DNA from: RGIG6353 sp045660745
Lineage (GTDB): Bacteria; Bacillota; Clostridia; Oscillospirales; SIG627
Length of the DNA stretch: 21,278 nucleotides
Direction: 5' to 3'
Assembly: GCA_045660745.1 (NCBI GenBank)
Contig: JAZREJ010000051.1
Span: 1-21,278, forward strand
Positions 1 through 6,163 of this stretch are shown in pieces (the stretch's first letter is position 1; every line of letters begins with the position of its first letter). The position numbers and the translations under genes are program-made. The notes under the pieces are model-generated. The model saw only the letters and a list, made by a program, of their open reading frames with translations, had not been told where the DNA came from and searched no databases.

Positions 1-19
1 CACCTTTTGGTCTTCCCAT
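1..19 (-). CDS. Start of an unidentified leftward gene (partial)
   Basis: A leftward ATG at 19-17 opens a frame reading M-G-R-P-K-G before the window ends. A strong ribosome-binding site (AAAAGGAG, complement of 29-36) lies nine bases upstream. The terminator at 58-90 sits between it and the preceding gene, as expected for a new transcription unit. The Gly-Arg-Pro core followed by Lys resembles an AT-hook and also the start of many small DNA-binding proteins of Firmicutes, but six residues cannot identify a family. Confidence 0.6.
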
Positions 20-57
20 TGCTTTCAACTCCTTTTCTTTATTTTAACATAAAAATT

Positions 58-90
58 GATGGTAGACACTGTTTTTTAGTGTCTACCATC
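58..90 (-). terminator. Perfect 13-bp hairpin terminator downstream of the ClpC-like gene
   Basis: Arms at 58-70 and 78-90 (GATGGTAGACACT and its exact complement) flank a seven-base loop. Read leftward the stem is followed by AATTTTTA, giving a reasonable intrinsic terminator for the unfoldase gene that ends at 126. On the other strand the tail is ATTTTATC, so it may also stop rightward transcription. Confidence 0.85.
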
Positions 91-125
91 ATTTTATCAT
101 TTCACTCGGATGAGTCTTGCTTTTT

Positions 126-2375
126 TTATTTTGGCTGAGTAGCTTTCGTAACAATGGAGTTTCCCTGAAGAGTCAATAATATTTTTGAGTTTTCCGAATT
201 CAAGGCAAGGCGTGAAACCGGCGCTTCGACCTCCTTTTTCACAGCATTTTTAATACCTCTTGCCCCTGAATCGCGAGACGTCATGTCAACTATCTTACCC
301 ACGACCTCCATTTCCCATGCAAGCTCTATTCCGTTGTTCAAGCATCTCTTTTTAAAGTCTTCCAAGCATATTTCGGCAATTTTCTCAAGATGACATCTTT
401 CGAGAGCCGAAAAAACTATTATCTCGTCAAGGCGTGAAACAAGCTCGGGTGAGAGCTTCTTTTTTAATGTCTGCTCAATATCCTTCGCAAAGTCGTCGTG
501 AGTCGCTTCATTAAATCCAACTCTTTTTGTTTCCTTACCAACGCCCGTATTTGAAGTTAATATTACAACGGTGTTTTTAAAGTCTATAAGACGCCCTTGA
601 GAGTCTGTGAGTGTGCCGTTGTCAAGAATCTGTAAAAGAAGATTTATGACGTCGGGATGCGCTTTTTCAATCTCGTCAAAGAGAACCACAGAATATGGAT
701 GGCGGCGTAGCACTTCAAGCTTCGAATTCCCCTCGTCAAAGCCTACGTATCCCGGAGGTGAGCCGATAAGCTTTGACACTGAATGACCTTCTGAAAACTC
801 CGTCATATCAAGTCTTATAAAACCATTTTTTCCAAAAACCTCTTCCGCAAAGACTTTTGCAAGCTCCGTTTTGCCCACTCCCGTTTCTCCCACAAAGACA
901 TATGCCCCGCGCGGTCTTGTTCTGTCAGCAAGATCAAGTCTTGAGCGCAGATAAGCGTCCGCCAGAGTTTCTACCGCCTTATCCTGACCTACTATATACC
1001 CTTTGAGTTTATCGACAAGTGCATACACTCGCTCTCGCTCTGTTCCTTGCAGTCTTCCAAGAGGTATACCGAGGCTTTCGCTGAGGGATGCCGCAACATC
1101 CTTCTCTGTAACCACTCCTCCCCCCTCTATCCTTTTTCGCGAGGCAGTCTCGTCCATAAGATCAATTGCCTTATCCGGAAAAAATCTTGTAGGAACAAAT
1201 CTTGAGGAAAGCTCAACTGCTGTTTTCAATGCCTCATCACAAATTACCACCGAGTGATACTCCTCGTAGCTTTTTCTGATTCCTTTAAGAATTTCAAGCG
1301 TTTCCTCCTTTGACGGCTCGGATACCACTATCGGCTGAAAGCGACGTTCAAGAGCTGAATCCTTTTCGATATATTTTTTGTACTCACGAAGAGTGGTAGC
1401 ACCTATTATTTTAACCTCGTCGCGGGCAAGATGAGGCTTTAAAATATTTGCTGCATCCACTGCGCCCTCCGCTGAACCGGCACCCACAATATTGTGTACT
1501 TCATCTATAAAGAGTATAACGTTTCCCGCCTTGATAACTTCATCCGTAATCACTCTTATGCGCTCCTCAAAATCCCCTCTGTATTTCGCGCCGGCAACAA
1601 CTGTCGAAACGTCAAGAGACACTATCCTGTAGCAACGAAGCGCCTCGGGGACTGCACCGTCGGCTATTCTTTTGGCTATTCCTTCTGCAATTGCGGTCTT
1701 ACCTACTCCGGGCTCTCCGATAAGACAGGGGTTATTCTTACCCTTTCTCATCAGTGTTCGTATTACTCTGTCGCATTCCTTTTCACGCCCTACAACTATT
1801 GAATATTTTCCGTTAAGAGCCATTTCAACAAGGTCATGTCCGTATTTGTTAAGCTGCGGAGTAAGTTTTTTTGACTCTGCTAAACTTTCTTGTCTTGCAT
1901 CCTTTGCCTCTGCGGATCTCGGAGTGAGCTTTTTCTCGTTTTCTATACTTGACAAAAAAAGATTCAACACCTTCACTCGCTTTACGCCTGTCATTTCGAT
2001 TATTTTCACGGCAACCGACTCAGCTGCTGACAGAAGCGATATGGCAAGATGACGGGTGTCAAGTGCACCTCCTGAATATTTCTTTGCCCACACTCCGCTT
2101 TTTTCAATTATTCCTTGAAGAGTCGGCGTCATATCCCGTGATGTAAGTGACGTACGTTCCCCTCTTCCGAAAAGCGCTACGGTTCTTTGTAAAATATCGG
2201 TATAATTTATCTTCAGGTACTCAAATATTACCGATGTCTCATCAGTATCCCCTTTATCCGACAATAACGCAAGCAGCAAATGCTCGCTTCCGATGTAAGT
2301 GTGTCCCAGCTCACACGCAACAAGTCGTGCGAACTCTATTGCACTCGAAGCCGACGGTGACAGTTTGTTGCTCAT
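126..2375 (-). CDS. clpC: ClpC/ClpA-type AAA+ unfoldase lacking the middle domain
   Basis: This is a 749-residue Clp/Hsp100 ATPase that unfolds proteins in the cytoplasm and feeds them to ClpP. Two Clp N repeats occupy about residues 5-145. The first AAA+ domain has Walker A GEPGVGKT (220-227), pore loop KYRG (264-267) and Walker B ending in DE (291-292). The second has Walker A GETGVGKT (496-503), Walker B VVLFDE (563-568) and pore loop GYVG (542-545). VGF at 619-621 matches the ClpP-docking loop. The coiled-coil middle domain of ClpC, normally about 50-60 residues between the AAA+ domains, is missing: only a short Gly-rich link near 416-421 is left. In this respect it resembles ClpA, so ClpA is an alternative name. 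The ATG is preceded by AAGGGAGG at seven bases. It is monocistronic, divergent from trmB and followed by a terminator. No CtsR or CIRCE operator is visible. Confidence 0.93.
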   Translation of the reverse strand: MSNKLSPSASSAIEFARLVACELGHTYIGSEHLLLALLSDKGDTDETSVIFEYLKINYTDILQRTVALFGRGERTSLTSRDMTPTLQGIIEKSGVWAKKYSGGALDTRHLAISLLSAAESVAVKIIEMTGVKRVKVLNLFLSSIENEKKLTPRSAEAKDARQESLAESKKLTPQLNKYGHDLVEMALNGKYSIVVGREKECDRVIRTLMRKGKNNPCLIGEPGVGKTAIAEGIAKRIADGAVPEALRCYRIVSLDVSTVVAGAKYRGDFEERIRVITDEVIKAGNVILFIDEVHNIVGAGSAEGAVDAANILKPHLARDEVKIIGATTLREYKKYIEKDSALERRFQPIVVSEPSKEETLEILKGIRKSYEEYHSVVICDEALKTAVELSSRFVPTRFFPDKAIDLMDETASRKRIEGGGVVTEKDVAASLSESLGIPLGRLQGTERERVYALVDKLKGYIVGQDKAVETLADAYLRSRLDLADRTRPRGAYVFVGETGVGKTELAKVFAEEVFGKNGFIRLDMTEFSEGHSVSKLIGSPPGYVGFDEGNSKLEVLRRHPYSVVLFDEIEKAHPDVINLLLQILDNGTLTDSQGRLIDFKNTVVILTSNTGVGKETKRVGFNEATHDDFAKDIEQTLKKKLSPELVSRLDEIIVFSALERCHLEKIAEICLEDFKKRCLNNGIELAWEMEVVGKIVDMTSRDSGARGIKNAVKKEVEAPVSRLALNSENSKILLTLQGNSIVTKATQPK

Positions 2376-2434
2376 ATAAAAACCTCCCTTTTAAAAAATT
2401 TTCGCCTTGAATGAAACAAAATATACACATACAC

Positions 2435-2463
2435 TTGTCAAAAACAGATTTTAGTATTATACT
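2435..2463 (+). promoter_or_regulatory. Sigma-A type promoter of trmB and the pseudouridine synthase gene
   Basis: TTGTCA at 2435-2440 and TATACT at 2458-2463 are separated by exactly 17 bases. Transcription should start near 2470, leaving a leader of about 25 bases before the TTG start of trmB. It is the best promoter in the divergent 2376-2495 gap. Confidence 0.8.
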
Positions 2464-2495
2464 AATGTATATATTACTTTTACAGGAGAAAAACA

Positions 2496-3143
2496 TTGAG
2501 AGCAAGGAAAAGAAAGAACACGCCCGAACGAATACTGGCGTGCAGTGACATTTATATCGGCAATCCCAAAGAAAATAAAGAAGCGTTTCTTGAATACTTC
2601 AAAGGGAACGTGCCCGTACACCTCGAAATAGGATGCGGCAAAGGCGACTTCGTTGTAGGAATGGCGAAGAAGCATCCCGAAATCAAATTTCTCGCAATTG
2701 AGAAGGTACCTGACGTTGCGGTAATCGCAATGGAAAAGGTGTACCGAGAAGAGCTTCAAAACGTACGTTTTGTATGCATGGACGCTTTTGATCTTCCCGA
2801 AGTGACCTCCCCTTATAAATTCGATCGAATATACTTAAACTTCAGCGACCCGTGGCCCAAAAAGAGGCACGCAAGAAGAAGACTCACAAGCGAGATTTAT
2901 CTTGACATATACAAGAAGATACTTTCCAAAAACGGAGAGATACATTTCAAGACCGACAATGCAGATCTTTTTGCTTATTCGCTTGAAAGCTTTGCTGAAA
3001 ACGGATATATAACAAAAAACACGACTGACGACCTTCACAACAGCATTTGGGCAAAGGACAACGTCATAACCGAATATGAAGCGAATTTTTCCGCAAAAGG
3101 CTTTTCAATACATAGGACTGAAGCATATTTGAAACAGGAGTGA
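2496..3143 (+). CDS. trmB: tRNA (guanine-46-N7)-methyltransferase
   Basis: TrmB transfers a methyl group from S-adenosylmethionine to N7 of guanine 46 in the tRNA variable loop. The 215-residue product has the usual family length. The SAM-binding motif EIGCGKG is at 44-50, the signature FSDPWPKKRH at 116-125 and the TEYE motif near the C terminus. The start is TTG at 2496, with AGGAG at 2484-2488, seven bases upstream. No ATG fits the conserved N terminus. It is the first gene behind the promoter at 2435-2463. Its TGA stop at 3141 is in the same frame as the next gene, whose likely start lies only six bases further on, so the two are probably translationally coupled. Confidence 0.95.
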   Translation: MRARKRKNTPERILACSDIYIGNPKENKEAFLEYFKGNVPVHLEIGCGKGDFVVGMAKKHPEIKFLAIEKVPDVAVIAMEKVYREELQNVRFVCMDAFDLPEVTSPYKFDRIYLNFSDPWPKKRHARRRLTSEIYLDIYKKILSKNGEIHFKTDNADLFAYSLESFAENGYITKNTTDDLHNSIWAKDNVITEYEANFSAKGFSIHRTEAYLKQE

Positions 3144-3149
3144 TTTCAC

Positions 3150-4100
3150 ATCAGAAGCTTTGATATACAAAAAAATGACGCGGGACAAAGGCTTGATAAA
3201 TTTCTTTTGAAGCTCATGCCGAACATCCCCGAGTCGCTGCTGCACCGATATCTTCGCGAAAAGAGGATAAAGGTAAACGGCAAAAAGGTACCTCTTAACA
3301 CTAAGGTTGAGCTTGGTGATAAGATTGAACTTTACATAAAAGATGAATTCTTTGAAAAGGAACAAAAGGATACGTACAAGAGGCTCATTGCAAACCTCAA
3401 TATCGTGTACGAGGACGAAAATATACTCCTTGTCGATAAGGTTCCGGGACTTATAGTACACTCAGACGAAAAGAATGAAAACGACACTCTTATAAACAGA
3501 GTACTTTCATATCTTTATAAAAAAGGCGAATGGAACCCCGAAAACGAAAACTCCTTCGTACCCGCACTTTGCAACAGAATAGACCGCAATACAGGCGGTA
3601 TTGTAATTTGTGCGAAGAACGCCGAAGCACTCAGAACAATAAATGAGCTGATAAAGATGCGTGAGATTGACAAAAGATATCTTGCGCTCATTCACGGAAT
3701 CCCGCAAAAGAAGAGCGGCAAGATATCAAATTGGCTTCTCAAGGACTCCTCCACAAACAAGGTTAGGGTATACCACACACCTGTGAAGGGAGCACTTGAG
3801 GCGCACAGTATTTACAAAGTCTTAAAAGCCTCAAAGGAACGTGATATCTCGCTTGTCGAGGTAGAGCTTTTAACAGGGCGAACACATCAGATACGCGCTC
3901 AGTTTGCCGATATGGGTCATCCGCTTGTAGGTGACGGAAAATACGGAATCAACCGCGATGACAAGCGTTTCGGTTATAAATTTCAAGCGCTTTATTCATA
4001 TAAATTAACCTTCTTGCCAAGTGACCCGTCTTCCCCTCTCGCCTATCTTAAGGGGCGCGAATTTGAAGTAAATGAAGTTTTCTTCAAGGATGAAATTTAA
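3150..4100 (+). CDS. RluA-family pseudouridine synthase with apparent ATC start
   Basis: The protein isomerises uridine to pseudouridine in ribosomal or transfer RNA; the target site cannot be read from sequence. An S4 RNA-binding domain covers roughly residues 13-70. The catalytic motif is NRIDRNTGG with Asp about residue 145 (316-residue numbering), a common clostridial variant of HRLD. The usual start codons give only TTG at 3207, which has no ribosome-binding site and cuts off the conserved start of the S4 domain. Codons from ATC at 3150 encode RSFDIQKNDAGQRLDKFL, which is what family N termini look like, and AGGAG at 3136-3140 stands nine bases before ATC. I therefore place the start at the non-canonical ATC. 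A TGG-like readthrough of the trmB stop or a base error turning ATG into ATC are alternatives. Confidence 0.88.
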   Translation: MRSFDIQKNDAGQRLDKFLLKLMPNIPESLLHRYLREKRIKVNGKKVPLNTKVELGDKIELYIKDEFFEKEQKDTYKRLIANLNIVYEDENILLVDKVPGLIVHSDEKNENDTLINRVLSYLYKKGEWNPENENSFVPALCNRIDRNTGGIVICAKNAEALRTINELIKMREIDKRYLALIHGIPQKKSGKISNWLLKDSSTNKVRVYHTPVKGALEAHSIYKVLKASKERDISLVEVELLTGRTHQIRAQFADMGHPLVGDGKYGINRDDKRFGYKFQALYSYKLTFLPSDPSSPLAYLKGREFEVNEVFFKDEI

Positions 4101-4102
4101 AT

Positions 4103-4133
4103 TACCGCCGAAAAAACTCGGCGGTATATTTTA
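4103..4133 (+). terminator. Terminator after the pseudouridine synthase gene (repeat copy 1)
   Basis: Arms TACCGCCGA (4103-4111) and TCGGCGGTA (4118-4126) enclose a six-base A-rich loop and are followed by TATTTTA. It begins three bases after the TAA stop. Apart from one base in the stem and the end of the tail it is the same sequence as the hairpin at 5847-5872. Confidence 0.85.
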
Positions 4134-4191
4134 ATTCCGATGTAACCGATTCAAAATTCTTGACACTATATTAATGAAAGGAGGCGACATT

Positions 4192-5841
4192 ATGCAAAAC
4201 GAGGTACTTATAAAAGAGTTCACCGACAGTTATATAAAAAAGATTTTTTATTTCTCATTAAAAAAGACGGGAAACACAAACGACGCTGAGGACCTTGTAC
4301 AGGATATTGCATTAAACGTTATCGGCGCGTTAAACAGCGGTAAAGTACCCGAAAACTTTTCAGCGTGGGTGTGGAAAATTACGCACAACCGCTATTCTGC
4401 ATGGGCAAAGGATAAGCATCGCCGACATGAAATGCAGTCTGCGTCCGACGTTGGAGACTATGAAATTGAGGATAAACGTGAAAATATCCTTGATGAAATG
4501 ATGCATACAGAGGAGATTACTCTGCTTCGGCGAGAGCTGGCGTTCATCAAAAGTGATTACCGTAACATTCTCACGTCTTACTACATTGAAAACCGCGGTA
4601 TTAGAGATATTGCATCGTCGCTTGGCCTTTCAGAAAGTGCGGTAAAGCAACGGCTTCACCGTGCAAGACAAGTTTTGAAGGAAGGTATTGATATGACAAG
4701 AGAATTCGGAAAACTTAGTTACAAGCCCGAAAATATTGCGTTTACAATGAACGGAATGGTTGGAAAGGGTGGTGAACCGTGGAATTATATTTCACGTTCG
4801 CTCTGCAAAAATATTCTTCTTGCAGCTTACAGAACCCCTGCAACATCAGAAGAACTCTCCATGGAGATTGGTGTTGCACTTCCGTATATGGAAGAAGAAT
4901 TATCAGCGCTGGTTGATGCTACTCTGATGAAGAAAAACGGCAATCGTTATGAAACAAATCTTTTTATCGTAAGTGCAGAAGCACAGGAAAAGATATACTC
5001 CCATTTGAGGAGCATTACACCTGAGCTCACGGAAGCGGTAATAGCATCAATGGAATATGAAATAAAGTGGAGAAATGATAATTATCCGGAATGGCACGAA
5101 GGTTATCAGCCGTTTGAAGATATGAAATGGGCGCTTCTTATGACAGAAACGGATGCTATCAATTCCTACACGCTAAAGCCGTTTAATAAAAATGCATCGA
5201 ATTTTTCTAATATCGGAGCTTGGGGATTTACTCTCCGTCCCAACGGAGGAGAATGGGACATTCTCGGTATGGAAAGCTATCACGGCAACAAACCGGATTT
5301 TGTTGGACTTAGCGGTTGTGTGTCAAATCCCGATGAGAAGGATCTGCCAGAAATTTGGTTCCGTCAATACAAATTTAAATTCGGTGGAATCGAAGATCTG
5401 ACGCCTCCGTTTCTTACGTACGCAGACGGTCAAGCAATGGTTGCGATTGCCAACGGAAAGAGTACCGAGGTTGATAAGTCCATTCTAAAAAAATTAGAAT
5501 CCTACGGGTACATCAAAAAGACCGATGAAGACTATGTTCTTACAATTATGGTTATGCTAAAGAGTAAAACACGTCAAATGCCAAAAGACGCACGAGATCA
5601 TTTTGAAGCGCTTCGTTACAAGGCGTGTGATATTGCTACACGACACTATTTGTTCTGCCGCGAGCAGATTTATAAAGAGATTCCCGACTTTTTGAAAGAA
5701 GATGAATTTCAAATTGATCACGCTTGTGCCAATATCTTTGCAATACGCGGAGCAATTCTTGAAGAAGCCATCAAGCAAGGATATTTATCGTTTGATAAAA
5801 ACAACAGCAAACAAATGTTGGGAGCATATCTTATCATATAA
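4192..5841 (+). CDS. ECF-type sigma factor with a long C-terminal extension
   Basis: The first 165 residues form a sigma-70 family factor of extracytoplasmic-function type. Region 2 spans about 7-75, with the DAEDLVQDI segment at 31-39. Region 4 spans about 108-165, with the helix-turn-helix IRDIASSLGLSESAVKQRLH at 137-156. The remaining 384 residues are not standard. One winged-helix-like segment lies near 205-262 and perhaps another near 415-455, separated by an aromatic, glycine-rich stretch near 290-410 that may be a sensor or ligand domain. No membrane span is visible. The start is ATG at 4192, seven bases after AAAGGAGG; the in-frame ATG at 4174 overlaps the ribosome-binding site and is rejected. 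The gene stands alone between two near-identical terminators. No anti-sigma factor gene is adjacent, so the C-terminal part may control activity itself. Confidence 0.85.
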   Translation: MQNEVLIKEFTDSYIKKIFYFSLKKTGNTNDAEDLVQDIALNVIGALNSGKVPENFSAWVWKITHNRYSAWAKDKHRRHEMQSASDVGDYEIEDKRENILDEMMHTEEITLLRRELAFIKSDYRNILTSYYIENRGIRDIASSLGLSESAVKQRLHRARQVLKEGIDMTREFGKLSYKPENIAFTMNGMVGKGGEPWNYISRSLCKNILLAAYRTPATSEELSMEIGVALPYMEEELSALVDATLMKKNGNRYETNLFIVSAEAQEKIYSHLRSITPELTEAVIASMEYEIKWRNDNYPEWHEGYQPFEDMKWALLMTETDAINSYTLKPFNKNASNFSNIGAWGFTLRPNGGEWDILGMESYHGNKPDFVGLSGCVSNPDEKDLPEIWFRQYKFKFGGIEDLTPPFLTYADGQAMVAIANGKSTEVDKSILKKLESYGYIKKTDEDYVLTIMVMLKSKTRQMPKDARDHFEALRYKACDIATRHYLFCREQIYKEIPDFLKEDEFQIDHACANIFAIRGAILEEAIKQGYLSFDKNNSKQMLGAYLII

Positions 5842-5846
5842 CTATA

Positions 5847-5872
5847 ATACCGCCGAGAAAACTCGGCGGTAT
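5847..5872. terminator. Shared bidirectional terminator between convergent units (repeat copy 2)
   Basis: Arms ATACCGCCGAG (5847-5857) and CTCGGCGGTAT (5862-5872) form an 11-bp perfect stem with an AAAA loop. Rightward it is followed by ATTTTTA and ends the sigma factor gene. Leftward it follows the last gene of the long leftward run, which ends at 5877, with a weaker tail TTATAGTT. It closely matches the hairpin at 4103-4133. Confidence 0.85.
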
Positions 5873-5876
5873 ATTT

Positions 5877-6128
5877 TTACATATTTATTCTGTTTATATC
5901 TCCTTGAACAGAGAACACGCCGCCAACAAATGGGATATCTTCAGACGGCTGTTGGAGCACACCTCTCTTTACAAGCTCCTCGACGACAAGACCAACGCTC
6001 TGCATAGCATAATAGCCTACCCACTGATTTATCTGGCTGTGTAAACGTTTTGGTACGAACTGTTCAAAGCCTCGTAACAGCTTCATTATCCATTCGTCGA
6101 AGGTTCTGTTTATTATTTCATCATTCAT
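5877..6128 (-). CDS. Hypothetical 83-residue protein at the end of the long leftward run
   Basis: I do not recognise this protein. It has 83 residues, an acidic and amphipathic first half (DEWIMKLLRGFEQFVPKRL) and a second half with VVEELVKRGVLQQPSEDIPF that could be a helix plus a short beta segment. There is no signal peptide, clear membrane span or cysteine. The ATG at 6128 has no good ribosome-binding site; a second ATG two codons later is no better. Codon use looks ordinary. It lies 35 bases after rqcH and stops just before the shared terminator, which makes it the last position of the operon. It may be a small real gene or the remnant of a longer one. Confidence 0.45.
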   Translation of the reverse strand: MNDEIINRTFDEWIMKLLRGFEQFVPKRLHSQINQWVGYYAMQSVGLVVEELVKRGVLQQPSEDIPFVGGVFSVQGDINRINM

Positions 6129-6163
6129 GTCAAAATCGGTGATTTCATGCTCTTTTCGTTTTA

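Noticed and set aside
2435..2452. CtsR operator upstream of the ClpC-like gene.
   Set aside because: Only a single GTCAAA half site is seen; the tandem RGTCAAA-NAN-RGTCAAA is not present. No CIRCE element either.
3141..3143. Recoding of TGA (as Trp or Gly) that would fuse TrmB and the pseudouridine synthase.
   Set aside because: Several other genes in the window end in TGA at the expected family length and Trp is encoded by TGG, so the standard code applies. Occasional readthrough is kept only as a minor alternative.
4141..4191. Promoter for the sigma factor gene: TTGACA at 4160-4165, or an ECF-like TGTAAC at 4141-4146.
   Set aside because: A -10 hexamer 17 bases after TTGACA would fall in the ribosome-binding site and has no match. 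No CGAC/CGTC-like element stands 16-17 bases after TGTAAC. Neither can be supported without start-site data.
4174..4191. Earlier ATG at 4174 as the start of the sigma factor.
   Set aside because: It overlaps and precedes the ribosome-binding site AAAGGAGG, which is placed for ATG 4192.
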